Of a stretch of 36,113 bases of DNA, positions 24,773 through 34,571 are shown one piece after another. The notes beneath the pieces were generated by a model. That model was not told where the DNA came from, made no database searches, and saw nothing but the letters and a program-made list of their open reading frames with translations. How positions within the stretch are numbered: position 1 is the stretch's first letter; every line of letters starts with the position of its first letter. The DNA is from Candidatus Kuenenia stuttgartensis. GTDB lineage: Bacteria; Planctomycetota; Planctomycetia; Planctomycetales; Planctomycetaceae. The DNA lies in contig CAMDRI010000042.1 of assembly GCA_945906725.1 (NCBI GenBank), positions 1 through 36,113 on the forward strand. Reading direction: 5' to 3'. A program made the translations under genes and the position numbers.

Positions 24773-27550
24773 ATGGATCAAGCACGTTCCGACTCCGCGA
24801 TCGCGTCGCAGCCGCCCACCACGGCTTATCGCCCCGCGCGCGTTGGACACGGAACAGAGACCGTGATTAACCCTGAGCGTCGTGGAACGTCATTGCCATT
24901 ACCGGAAGGGCCAGGTTTACCCAACTCGTCAGTGTGGTTGCGGTTATTTCCGTCGGAGGTCGATTATCAAGACCCGGCGCTGATCCCCGCACCGGCCGGT
25001 TTGAAGTTGGGGCACTTTCAGATCGAGGCGCGCATTGGTGCGGGAGGCATGGGAGCCGTGTTCCATGCGATGGACACCCGATTGCAGCGAGGCGTTGCGC
25101 TGAAAATTCTCTCGCCCAGCCTGTCGCGCGACCAAACGGCGGTGCAGCGATTTCAGAATGAAGCGCGTGCAGCAGCACGCCTCGATCACGAGAATATCGC
25201 TCGAGTGTATTTCATCGGCGAAGAGCAAGGTCTGCATTTCATCGCCTTCGAGTTCATTACCGGCACCAATCTTCGCGAATTGATTCGCGAGCGAGTCCGC
25301 ATCGACCCCAACGAGGCGGTCAACTTCGTGCTGCAAATTGCCGCAGCGTTGCGGCACACGTCAGCGAATGGCGTCGTGCATCGCGACATCAAGCCATCGA
25401 ACATCATCATCACGCCCTCCGGCCGAGCAAAGCTGGTCGACCTCGGATTGGCCCGCAAAGAGAGCACCGAATCCGCGCCGGACCTGACGATGGTCGGCAC
25501 GACGCTCGGCACATTCGATTACATCTCTCCGGAGCAAGCGAAAGACCCGCGGAACGTTGACGTCCGCAGCGACATCTATTCGCTGGGTTGCACGCTGTAT
25601 CACATGCTCACTGGCGAGCCACCGTATCCCGACGGAACCGTGCTGAAAAAGTTGCTCGACCATCAAAGTGGCGAGCCACCTGATCCGGTAAAAAAGAACC
25701 GCCGAGTCTCGGACGATTTGTCTCTGGTCTGCCGCAAGATGATGGCTAGCGATCCCAAGCGGCGCTATCAAACGCCCGACCAATTGATTCACGATTTGAT
25801 GTTGATCGCCGGCTCACTGGGCCTGCGCGGCATCAGCCAGGAAGGCTTGATCTGGCTGAAGTCGAATCGCTCCATGTCCGACTTCTGGCGGAAAAACGTC
25901 GGTGTCATTGCGATGGTCGCGTTGCTAATTGTGATCGTGGTTGGTGTCGAACGATTTCCTGATTTCAGCGGCAATGGGAGCAACGGCACTCAAGCCGCGT
26001 CCCCGTCCAAGGCAGACGCGTCCCATTCAAATGACGTCGATCGCCAAACCGTGGGAACTAGCCGACGTGCAGTACTCCCTCCGACGGACCTCACCGCCAA
26101 TGGTTCCAGATCCAGTTCGACGAAACCGAGTAAATCGTCGGGCGACGAAAATTCCGTTTTGGTCGCGAAGGGACAAACCAAATCCGCCGATCTCATCGGT
26201 GATCCGTCGCGTTTACCGTGGCCTTTGTTACCGGGCTTTGAGAATTCACTCGACGGTTCCACGTTCCCGTCGGTCGTTCGTCCGCCGGATTCGGTGTTGT
26301 TCGGACCTTCCGAAAAATTGAATTCCGGTTTGAGTTCCACTGAGAAACCTACCAGAACTGAATCGCCAGCGGTCGTTCGCACGACCACTGGCGGATCTGA
26401 GACCGAGGGGTCGCGCGACAGCAATCCAAACACGGACAAATCCACAACGACCGAGGAAACGAATGGAGTCTTTGTCCTGGCATCGGATGGTTCGTCTGCG
26501 AAACGATTCCCAACGCTGGAGGCGGCTTGTGCGGCAGTGAGCGACGGCAGTGTCATCGAACTGCGGTACAACGGTCGCCGTTCCGAGAAGCCGCTGCGGA
26601 TCAGCAAAAAGAATATCACGATTCGAGCCGCACGCGGCTTTCGTCCGACTGTCGAGTTCACTCTTGGCAGTGTCGCGGCGGATGCGCACCTGCGGTTGAT
26701 CGGCGTCAGCAGCGGTCCCGTGCAGATCAACAACGTGGCCTTTGAGATTTCCGTTCCATCGTTCTTCGCGGCGGATCGAATCAGTCTGTTTGCGATTGAT
26801 CGTGCGGACAAGCTACGACTGCAAGATGTCGCCATCACGTTGAGCAACCCTGGACAGCGCCCGACCGCGTTGTTTGATATCTCAACGGAAGCGGGGCAGA
26901 TGCTGGCCGATATGAAGATGAGCACGACCGGCGTGGCTCGCGACCCGCTGGAGATTGAATTGACCGAGTGCTTCGTGCGCGGGCACTGCGATTTGATTCG
27001 TGTCCGCAACACCAAGTCCGGCCATCTGACGCTGCGAGACACTGCCATCGCTGTGGACGGCTCGCTGCTCCAAATTGAAGGGCATTCCGAAAAGCCCTCT
27101 GAGCAAACGCGACTGGATCTGCGACTCGAACATGTGACCGCCATCGTCGGCCACAGTCTCATCCGACTCGACAGCGGCGACCTGCCGCGCGAGTTGCCTC
27201 CCATCGCGGTCGAAGCCCGCAACAACATTTTGATGACGACCAGCAGCGGCCCGCTGGTGGCCATGAGCGGCAATACCAGCGAGGCGGACTTCCGCAAGCT
27301 TTTCGTCTGGTCGGGTGGTAAGAATTTCTATGACGGCTTCGACGATTGGAAGACGATCGGCGATGTCGCAGCGTCCAACGACAAACTCTTCTGGCTCGCG
27401 GAACGCGGCGACGTGGCCACGATGTCGCTCGACGCGCTGACGCTTGATCGCAAATCACCTTCCCCAAATCCGGGCATCAACGCCGCGACCGACGGCAACA
27501 ACGCCGGTACCGACATTTCCAAACTGCCGCAACCGGCGGATGAGGAATAA
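24773..27550 (+). CDS. Receptor-type Ser/Thr protein kinase with an outer beta-helix-like domain
   Basis: The protein has 925 residues. After a 75-residue N-terminal linker, the Hanks-type kinase spans about 80-350: IGAGGMGAV loop, VALKIL with K111, VVHRDIKPSN with D205, VDLGLARK (D223-L-G in place of DFG), GTFDYISPEQAK, and DVRSDIYSLGCTLYHMLTG (as DVRSDIYSLG and CTLYHMLTG). A transmembrane helix lies near 376-396. The extracytoplasmic part starts with about 160 residues rich in Ser, Thr and Lys, and then a repeat-rich region (about 560-860) whose strand pattern (NITIRAARG, LRLIGVSSGPVQINNV, LRLQDVAITLSN, HLTLRDTAIAVDG, RLEHVTAIVG) fits a right-handed parallel beta-helix. The outer domain probably senses or binds a glycan; that is inference. 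Confidence 0.88.
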   Translation: MDQARSDSAIASQPPTTAYRPARVGHGTETVINPERRGTSLPLPEGPGLPNSSVWLRLFPSEVDYQDPALIPAPAGLKLGHFQIEARIGAGGMGAVFHAMDTRLQRGVALKILSPSLSRDQTAVQRFQNEARAAARLDHENIARVYFIGEEQGLHFIAFEFITGTNLRELIRERVRIDPNEAVNFVLQIAAALRHTSANGVVHRDIKPSNIIITPSGRAKLVDLGLARKESTESAPDLTMVGTTLGTFDYISPEQAKDPRNVDVRSDIYSLGCTLYHMLTGEPPYPDGTVLKKLLDHQSGEPPDPVKKNRRVSDDLSLVCRKMMASDPKRRYQTPDQLIHDLMLIAGSLGLRGISQEGLIWLKSNRSMSDFWRKNVGVIAMVALLIVIVVGVERFPDFSGNGSNGTQAASPSKADASHSNDVDRQTVGTSRRAVLPPTDLTANGSRSSSTKPSKSSGDENSVLVAKGQTKSADLIGDPSRLPWPLLPGFENSLDGSTFPSVVRPPDSVLFGPSEKLNSGLSSTEKPTRTESPAVVRTTTGGSETEGSRDSNPNTDKSTTTEETNGVFVLASDGSSAKRFPTLEAACAAVSDGSVIELRYNGRRSEKPLRISKKNITIRAARGFRPTVEFTLGSVAADAHLRLIGVSSGPVQINNVAFEISVPSFFAADRISLFAIDRADKLRLQDVAITLSNPGQRPTALFDISTEAGQMLADMKMSTTGVARDPLEIELTECFVRGHCDLIRVRNTKSGHLTLRDTAIAVDGSLLQIEGHSEKPSEQTRLDLRLEHVTAIVGHSLIRLDSGDLPRELPPIAVEARNNILMTTSSGPLVAMSGNTSEADFRKLFVWSGGKNFYDGFDDWKTIGDVAASNDKLFWLAERGDVATMSLDALTLDRKSPSPNPGINAATDGNNAGTDISKLPQPADEE

Positions 27551-27579
27551 ATCGGCGAGCCCGATCACAAGCAGCCTGC

Positions 27580-30500
27580 TCACGTCTTGGAAATCGCCTC
27601 ATCCAGATTGAGCAGCAAGCTCATGACGGTCGTCCACGCGGCGAGTTCTTCTGGCGCGATCTGCAGCCCCGATGTCGCACGGCCGACATTCAACAACTTC
27701 TCGGCGGCGGCGTGATCCGTCCGAAAGCGGTCACTCGCCGCGTGCAGCGTTTCCAAAAGAACGCGGCGTTCCTCGGCAATTGGCAGGCGACTCAACGACA
27801 ACTGGAATGCGAGGGTGATCCGTTCGTCTTCTGTCTTCGCCTCGGTCAGCACATGCTCTGCCAGGTTGCGCGCGGCTTCGACGAAGGTGGGATCGTTGAG
27901 CAACACCAGCGCTTGCAACGGAGTGTTCGTGCGTGCTCGGCGAACGAGACAGAACTCACGGTCGGGCGCGTCGAAGGTCATCATGCCAGGAGGCGGACAG
28001 GTCCGTTTCCAAAACGTGTACATCCCACGGCGATACGCGCCGTCGCCGGCATCGGCGACGTATTTATCGCGGCGTTCAACCGACACGTCTTCCCACAGCC
28101 CATCCGGTTGGTACGGCTTGACGCTCGGCCCGCCGAGCCGTTCGCGCAACAGGCCGCTGACGGCCAGCGCATTGTCGCGGACGGTTTCCGCCGGCAGACG
28201 AGAGCGCGGCCCTCGAGCGAGCATCCGATTGCGAGGGTCACGTTGCAGCAATTCGGGAGTGACGCGAGACGATTGCCGATAGACCGTGCTGGTGACGATC
28301 AATTTCAGAATCGCACGCTGGTTCCAGCCGGTGCGAATTAGTTCGGTTGCGAGCCAATCGAGCAATTCAGGATGACTTGGCAGCGTGCCTTGCACGCCGA
28401 AGTCTTCAGCGGTCTCGACCAACCCCATGCCAAAGAGCATCTCCCACCAACGATTCACGGCCACGCGAGCTGTCAGCGGATGCGATGGACTCGTCAACCA
28501 ACGGGCCAGGCTCACACGGTCGGTGGGCGCGTCTTGCGGCAGACTCGAAAACACAAACGGCACACCCGCCGTGACTTCGTCGCCGCGCTGATCGTATTGG
28601 CCACGACGCAGCAGGAACATCGAGCGGCGCGGCGTTTGTTCCTGCATGACCATCGTGACCGGGATGGCCTTGTCGAGTTCCGCAAGCTGCCGCGGCAAGT
28701 CGGCCATCTGCGATTTCATCGTTCGCGTCTCGACGTCGATACGGTCGAGATAGAACTGCCGCAGCAGCCCCGTTTGCGATTCGGAACGATCTTTGGAAGC
28801 AATCGCAAGGATGTCCTTCAATCGGCCGAGCGATTGACCAGTAGCCAGGGACGCGGCTGCATCGGCGGTCAGTGCCACGGAATAGAGTTGTACATCGTCG
28901 ATGCGGCCTTGGAACGGAGCGGTCGCATTCCGCTGTCCGATGTGAAACGGCTTGTCCGTTTTCAGCGTTCCATCGAGACTGTTGTTGGTCGTCGCGTCGA
29001 ACTCGTGCGGCTTGCCGTCGACGTAAATCTTCACGCCGGTCGCGCGGCGTGAACCATCGTAAGATACGGCCACATGATGCCATTCGTTGAGCGACAGCGG
29101 TTCCTTTGTGACGACTTTGAAAGCCTTGTCCGGCCAAATGTGTACGAAGTGGCTGGACACTTTGGCTCCTTCGAGGATGACATCGTAGCCGCGATGTGCA
29201 TTCGCCTCGTCCATTTTGGAGAGCACCGTGGTCGGTGAGTTCGACGTCGGCCAAACCCAGGCGGCCAACGAGAATTTGTCGTCACTGTCGAACGCTCCGA
29301 CTTCGCCGCCGAGTACAAACGTCTTGCCATCGAAGTCTAGCGCGCCTCCGATTTTTCCGGGTACACGAGAGACTTTTCCGCGAATCGTTCCGCGCCGATC
29401 CACGTTGACGAGGTCGCTCACTTGGTCGCCGTCGGCTTCATCGAGCGGGAAATGAGCGACCAGTCCCGCCGGTCCCGCTTTGACAATGTCGTCGGGAGTG
29501 AGCGATTTCTCCCAGCGCGCGATCTCCGGGGCGATGTTCGCCTCTCGCTGTTTGAGCAACGCTTCGAGTTCCGTTTTGCGGCGCTGCAAGCGATCAAGCT
29601 CGGCCTGCTGTTCTCGCGACGGGACTTTGAGCAGCGGTTCGGCCATGCGGCCTTGGTTGTAGCCGACAATACGATCCGGCACGTTGTTGAAGAACGCGGC
29701 GAACTGGTAGTACTCGCGCTGTGTCAGCGGGTCGAACTTGTGGTCGTGGCAGCGAGCACATTGGAACGACAATCCCATGACGACCGTCGCCGTCGTGTGG
29801 ACACGGTCGGCGACGTACTCGACGTGATATTCCTCTTCGATGATGCCCCCCTCGGTCGTCAGCACATGGTTGCGATTGAACCCGGTGGCGACTCGCTGAG
29901 CCAACGTCGCGTTCGGCAGCAAGTCGCCCGCGAGTTGTTCGGAAAGGAATTGGTCATACGGCATCCCGCCCGCGAATGCCTCGATGACCCAATCGCGCCA
30001 CGGCCACATCGACCGAGTTTCGTCGTTGTTGTAGCCGTTCGTGTCGGCATACCGAGCCGCATCCAGCCAGTGCATCGCCATCCGCTCGGCATGACGCGGT
30101 GAGACGAGCAATCGGTCCACGACTTTCTCGAACGCATCGGGCGAGTCATCCGCCAAGAACGCTCGCAAGTCGGTCAGCGATGGCGGCAAGCCCGTCAGAT
30201 CCAACGTGACTCGGCGGAGCAACGTCTCTTTCGGAGCCTCCGGCGACGGCGCAAGTCCTTCGGCGATCAGTCGAGCATGAACGAAGGCATCAATCGGATT
30301 TCGGATTTCGGATTTCGAGTTTCGAATTTGTGGCGGAGCCAATCGTTGCGGCGGGACGAACGCCCAATGCTGCGAGAATTCCGCCCCTTGTTCGATCCAG
30401 CGTCGCAGCGTTTCTTTTTGAGCGGGCGTCAGCGGCCTCTTGGCATCTGGCGGAGGCATCAGTTGATCGTCGTCGAGAGCGTCGATCCGCGCAACAAGTT

Positions 30501-30774
30501 CACTGGCCTTCGGATTTCCTGGCGTCACCGCATTCTTGCCAGATTCCGTCTTAGCGATGGCAGAGTCGCGTCGATCGAGTCGCAGCTTCGCCTGCCGAGT
30601 CGCCTCGTCCGGCCCGTGGCAACTCCAGCAGTGATTCGAAAGGATCGGCCGCACGTCGCGTGCGAAGTCGATGCGAGTGTTCGCGGTCGGAGTCTCTGCT
30701 CGGACAGCGGAACCAATCAACAACGCGAGGCTGGCGCAGACGACGAGAAAGCAACGTGGAAATGACGTCGGCAT
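27580..30774 (-). CDS. PSD1-type cytochrome protein (PSC1-DUF1549-LamG-DUF1553)
   Basis: A 1064-residue secreted protein (signal CFLVVCASLALLIGSAVRA). The N-terminal PSC1 cytochrome-like module has ILSNHCWSCHGPDE (CxxCH). DUF1549 spans about 160-370 with IDAFVHARL, TLDLTGLPPS, HWLDAARYADTNGYNND and FQCARCHDHKFDPLTQREYY, which holds a second CxxCH. A LamG domain (about 440-650) includes FDGKTFVLGGEVG, WHHVAVSYDGS and IDDVQLYSVAL. DUF1553 follows (about 730-1040) with FLLRRGQYDQRG, VNRWWEMLFGMGLVETAEDFG (in two parts), SRLPAETVRDNALAVSGLL and NTPLQALVLLNDPTFVEAAR. Electron-transfer or sugar oxidation roles are proposed for the family, but the function is unproven. It is the last gene of the sigma operon, 9 nt after the preceding gene. 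The usual DUF1501 partner is not adjacent. Confidence 0.92.
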   Translation of the reverse strand: MPTSFPRCFLVVCASLALLIGSAVRAETPTANTRIDFARDVRPILSNHCWSCHGPDEATRQAKLRLDRRDSAIAKTESGKNAVTPGNPKASELVARIDALDDDQLMPPPDAKRPLTPAQKETLRRWIEQGAEFSQHWAFVPPQRLAPPQIRNSKSEIRNPIDAFVHARLIAEGLAPSPEAPKETLLRRVTLDLTGLPPSLTDLRAFLADDSPDAFEKVVDRLLVSPRHAERMAMHWLDAARYADTNGYNNDETRSMWPWRDWVIEAFAGGMPYDQFLSEQLAGDLLPNATLAQRVATGFNRNHVLTTEGGIIEEEYHVEYVADRVHTTATVVMGLSFQCARCHDHKFDPLTQREYYQFAAFFNNVPDRIVGYNQGRMAEPLLKVPSREQQAELDRLQRRKTELEALLKQREANIAPEIARWEKSLTPDDIVKAGPAGLVAHFPLDEADGDQVSDLVNVDRRGTIRGKVSRVPGKIGGALDFDGKTFVLGGEVGAFDSDDKFSLAAWVWPTSNSPTTVLSKMDEANAHRGYDVILEGAKVSSHFVHIWPDKAFKVVTKEPLSLNEWHHVAVSYDGSRRATGVKIYVDGKPHEFDATTNNSLDGTLKTDKPFHIGQRNATAPFQGRIDDVQLYSVALTADAAASLATGQSLGRLKDILAIASKDRSESQTGLLRQFYLDRIDVETRTMKSQMADLPRQLAELDKAIPVTMVMQEQTPRRSMFLLRRGQYDQRGDEVTAGVPFVFSSLPQDAPTDRVSLARWLTSPSHPLTARVAVNRWWEMLFGMGLVETAEDFGVQGTLPSHPELLDWLATELIRTGWNQRAILKLIVTSTVYRQSSRVTPELLQRDPRNRMLARGPRSRLPAETVRDNALAVSGLLRERLGGPSVKPYQPDGLWEDVSVERRDKYVADAGDGAYRRGMYTFWKRTCPPPGMMTFDAPDREFCLVRRARTNTPLQALVLLNDPTFVEAARNLAEHVLTEAKTEDERITLAFQLSLSRLPIAEERRVLLETLHAASDRFRTDHAAAEKLLNVGRATSGLQIAPEELAAWTTVMSLLLNLDEAISKT
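30294..30328. repeat. In-frame micro-repeat in the PSD1 gene
   Basis: The plus strand reads repeated CGGATTT units, encoding IRNSKSEIRNP on the minus strand between the PSC1 and DUF1549 modules. It resembles the insert in the PBP gene at 8931-8996. Confidence 0.7.
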
Positions 30775-30783
30775 GGTGGTCGA

Positions 30784-32016
30784 TCAATCTTTGAAATCAG
30801 GGCGATTCGGTGGCGGCAACTCTGACTCACGCGGTCGGCGAGAGCCATCCAACGGCGGAAACCGGCCCTTCTTGTCACATCGGTCCTCTCCGTCGGGTGG
30901 CCCCAGTCCTGGTCGAGGATCGTTGTTCAATTGATTTAGGAAACGCTCCATCTCTGGAGTGCCCAAGATTTTCTGCAATTCCCCAATCCCCGGAACCTGA
31001 TCTTTGACGTAGAGCTGTAAGAGCTCGAGTTGGCGATCTTCGCGGTTCAAGTTGTCGAGCCGAGTTCGTTCAGCTTCATTGAGCTTTTTCTGGAAGGCGA
31101 TAAGGACATCGAGCCGGGGACGATGATCTTCGAACGTCCGCTGCGTCTCCGTAATTAGGCCGCGGATCAAGACCATGATCAGCAATCTGCTGCGAGCGTC
31201 GAATTGATTCGGATTGTGATTACGATTCACTGGCACCTGTTTGATTGGCCCATCAGGCAGTGCGGCGAAGACCTTGTCGATGGTACTGCTGCCCGATCCA
31301 AAGATGCGAACGCCCGGCGGTCCGAGTGGATGTCGCTCTAGGGTCAATCGCAGGACACGAACCTTGTGGGAGTATTCATCGAGCTTGTCGAGTTCGTCGT
31401 GAGTCTCGGACGGAAACTCGTGCTCCAGAACGCGAATGATCAATTCCATCTCCGGCACGCAAGAACCGAAGCGGTCACCGAACGGCAGTATCAGGCCGCC
31501 AAACAGTTTCTCGACCATGCGCAAGCGACTGTTGTTGTTCTGGCTAAACGGCGGACCATTAGGAGGGCGAGCCGAAGGGAATTGTTCGGGAATGTCACTC
31601 GGCGGCGGCCGACGATGAAATCTCTCAATCAACCGCTTGCGTGCTTCGGGATCCAGAGTCTGTCGCAGCTCATGTCGGTCCACCGGTGACAGCGAATTCG
31701 CCCAAGCCTGATAGTCATCAAACGCGGCTTTCAGTTCCGAGTCGTTCTCGATGGCTTGGTGCAGTTCACGCAACCGATCACGCTCGGCGACAGGCATCTC
31801 GCGGTACAGCCGAACGTTTTCATCGAGCCGTCGTCGCTCGGGTTCGGTCATCTCGTTGAGTCGCTTTTGATTCGCCTCACGTTGTTCCGACGGAGGGCCA
31901 TCGGCAGCCAAAAACCACGGCAACAGCGACAAACTCAGCGCGACCGCCACGACGGCCACACGCGGCCCCACATCCGCCTGGCCTGGATTAGCGACGTTCT
32001 GGCAGACGACGTTCAT
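30784..32016 (-). CDS. Exported or membrane-anchored helical protein of the sigma operon, unknown function
   Basis: A 410-residue protein. The N-terminus has one hydrophobic stretch (VAVVAVALSLSLLPWFLA) followed by AADG, which may be a signal peptide or anchor. The body is highly charged and mostly helical, with EMTEPERRRLDENVRLYREM, ERDRLRELHQAIE and LSPVDRHELRQTLDPEARKR in the first half, recalling DUF3106-like planctomycete proteins. Later stretches include IAFQKKLNEAERTRLDNLNR, and the C-terminal tail is rich in Pro, Asp and Arg. ATG 32016 has GAGGAG upstream and is preferred over the start at 32091. It overlaps the anti-sigma gene by 29 nt. It may be a periplasmic modulator of sigma control; no motif proves it. 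Confidence 0.75.
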   Translation of the reverse strand: MNVVCQNVANPGQADVGPRVAVVAVALSLSLLPWFLAADGPPSEQREANQKRLNEMTEPERRRLDENVRLYREMPVAERDRLRELHQAIENDSELKAAFDDYQAWANSLSPVDRHELRQTLDPEARKRLIERFHRRPPPSDIPEQFPSARPPNGPPFSQNNNSRLRMVEKLFGGLILPFGDRFGSCVPEMELIIRVLEHEFPSETHDELDKLDEYSHKVRVLRLTLERHPLGPPGVRIFGSGSSTIDKVFAALPDGPIKQVPVNRNHNPNQFDARSRLLIMVLIRGLITETQRTFEDHRPRLDVLIAFQKKLNEAERTRLDNLNREDRQLELLQLYVKDQVPGIGELQKILGTPEMERFLNQLNNDPRPGLGPPDGEDRCDKKGRFPPLDGSRRPRESELPPPNRPDFKD

Positions 32017-32524
32017 CGAGCACTCCTCGCTGCTTGAGGTCACGCAGAAATTCCGCATCGCCGATCTCACGGTAAACGTCGATGTGCTCAATCAAACTCA
32101 GATCGTCCAGCCACACGTCACTGTTCGACCGAGCCGTCATGCGACCGACCGCGAATCCCAGCAGGCTGACCACAACCAATCCTGCCGACCAAGCTACCAA
32201 CGGCGGAACAGGGAAGCGACGCCGAGTTGAGTTTTCAATCGCGACAGTCGCCGCAATCTCCGGCTCCGCCGCCAACTCCGTGGTGCCATCGACGACATGC
32301 AACGTTGCCAAGGTGCGGCTGCTGAATTCTCTGGAAGCATTTGGACGCGGCAGCAGATCGAGCAACTCCCAAGCGCGGTTGAGCTGTTCGACTTCGGCCC
32401 GCATCGCCGGATCGCTCGACAGCGCTTGTTCGACTTCGCGCGCGGCTCCCTCGGGCAGCTCGCCGTCGAGGTACGCGACCAGCTTCTCCGTGAAAGTCGG
32501 TGATTGAGGTGATTCGTCGGACAT
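31988..32524 (-). CDS. Anti-sigma factor-like membrane protein
   Basis: A 178-residue protein. The cytoplasmic N-terminus reads FTEKLVAYLDGELPEGAAREV (in two parts: FTEKLVAYLDGELP and EGAAREV), the helical pattern of anti-sigma domains, but lacks the HxxxCxxC zinc ligands, so it would be a zinc-free type. A transmembrane helix follows near 113-132 (LVAWSAGLVVVSLLGFAVG). The C-terminal 45 residues have a DxWLDDLSLIEHIDVYREI pattern common in planctomycete anti-sigma proteins. It is encoded 12 nt after the sigma gene, which supports a cognate pair. Confidence 0.8.
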   Translation of the reverse strand: MSDESPQSPTFTEKLVAYLDGELPEGAAREVEQALSSDPAMRAEVEQLNRAWELLDLLPRPNASREFSSRTLATLHVVDGTTELAAEPEIAATVAIENSTRRRFPVPPLVAWSAGLVVVSLLGFAVGRMTARSNSDVWLDDLSLIEHIDVYREIGDAEFLRDLKQRGVLDERRLPERR

Positions 32525-32536
32525 GATTCCGTCGGC

Positions 32537-33181
32537 CTAAAAAAATGGCTCCAGATAGGCCCGCAGATTCTCGCGTGCGCGCGACAACAGCGATTTGACC
32601 GCCTGCGGTGTCAGGTCCATCGTGGCTGCGATGTCGATGTAACTCATCTGCTCAAACTTGTGCAGCAGCACCGCCATCTTCTGGCGGTCATTGAGCGTTT
32701 CGAGCGCGGCCCGCACCAGCATTTGCGATTCGTTGCGGTCCATCACACGAGCCGGCATCAGCGCCGACTTCTCCGCCAGCAGTTGCTCCTGCGGCCGAGC
32801 ACCCAGCGGCCCGGAATCGCTGCCGACCAGCGGTGCTTCTCGCCGGCGTGCGCCGTCGCGCCGCCAGTTGCTCGCCAAATTGTTGGCGATGTGAAACATC
32901 CACGTCGAAAACTTCGCCTTGGCCTCGTACTTTGTGCGGTTGCGATAAATCCGCAGGAAGACTTCCTGGCCCAAGTCCTCCGCCGCGTCTTGGTTGCCCA
33001 GCAAGTGGTACAGCACGGCGACCAGCCGATCTTGATAATTCTCGACCAATTGCGAAAACGCCGCGTCATCTCCCCGCTTCGCGCGCAGCATCAGTTGCAC
33101 GTCCGGATCGTGCAGATACTGCGAAAGTGCGGGTTCGGATTTCACCACGTCCGGACTTTCCGTTGCAGTCACGTCGAACAT
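32537..33181 (-). CDS. ECF-type RNA polymerase sigma factor
   Basis: A 214-residue sigma-70 family factor of the extracytoplasmic-function type. Region 2 reads DDAAFSQLVENYQDRLVAVL (core-binding helices), AAEDLGQEVFLRIYRN and FSTWMFHIANNLASNWRR (-10 contacts). Region 4 reads LNDRQKMAVLLHKFEQMSY, IDIAATMDLTPQAVKSLLSR and ARENLRAYL (-35 helix-turn-helix). The linker is long and Ala/Pro-rich. It heads a tight minus-strand set (anti-sigma, exported helical protein, PSD1). No convincing autoregulated promoter was seen upstream. Confidence 0.92.
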   Translation of the reverse strand: MFDVTATESPDVVKSEPALSQYLHDPDVQLMLRAKRGDDAAFSQLVENYQDRLVAVLYHLLGNQDAAEDLGQEVFLRIYRNRTKYEAKAKFSTWMFHIANNLASNWRRDGARRREAPLVGSDSGPLGARPQEQLLAEKSALMPARVMDRNESQMLVRAALETLNDRQKMAVLLHKFEQMSYIDIAATMDLTPQAVKSLLSRARENLRAYLEPFF

Positions 33182-33238
33182 TCAACCCAAGCGGGTCTCA
33201 GAAGTTTCTCACTCGGCAGCAGAGCCTCGTTGATCAAC

Positions 33239-33487
33239 TCAACCGTACATTGGATACCGCGTTCCGAATTCAGGAAACTCAGGGTATTCAAGATGATGCG
33301 AGCGGATCTTTGCCCAGTCCAAAGCGTCAATCACTGCGTCGCCGTCGCAGTCCAAATACGGACACATTTGGAGGCCGTCTTTATTGCGACACTTTCCCCG
33401 TTCGTATGTGCGTTCACAGTGTAGACACCAGCGATGTCCCGAACATTCGATTTCGTCGAAGGCTAGGTCACGGTGAGACAAGTCCAT
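33239..33487 (-). CDS. Small Cys-rich (zinc-ribbon-like) protein
   Basis: An 82-residue protein with six cysteines in pairs: ECSGHRWCLHCERTYERGKC, then QMCPYLDCDGD. The spacing suggests one or two zinc knuckles. The C-terminus is acidic and aromatic (EYPEFPEFGTRYPMYG). The ATG at 33487 has GGGGAG 7 nt upstream; the TTG at 33523 is rejected. It lies upstream of the sigma gene on the same strand, with a 57-nt gap. No family name was recognised; a nucleic-acid or protein-binding role is a guess. Confidence 0.7.
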   Translation of the reverse strand: MDLSHRDLAFDEIECSGHRWCLHCERTYERGKCRNKDGLQMCPYLDCDGDAVIDALDWAKIRSHHLEYPEFPEFGTRYPMYG

Positions 33488-33689
33488 ATTCGTACTCCCC
33501 AGGAGCCGCTTATTGCCAAACAACAGGCGGAGTATAGCCGTCGCCGGAAACGACCGTCAGCCGACCATTGTTCACAGACAAATCCCCCATAGTCAGTTAA
33601 GTCCGGGTGGTTGCGACCGGTTTCCTTGGGGCTTATTCTCCGATTCGTACTGCCTCAAACCATCAAACACTCACCATCGACCCCAATCC

Positions 33690-34526
<837 letters not shown>

Positions 34527-34571
34527 CAGACTTTTTGGACCACGCCAAGAATTACATTCGAAAGTTGCATC

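Noticed and set aside
25990-27297. Long minus-strand frame opposite the kinase outer domain
   Set aside because: It is Ser/Arg-rich shadow coding with no domain; the kinase frame is continuous.
32017-32091. Earlier start for the helical protein of the sigma operon
   Set aside because: The ATG at 32016 has a good GAGGAG site and leads straight to the hydrophobic signal region.
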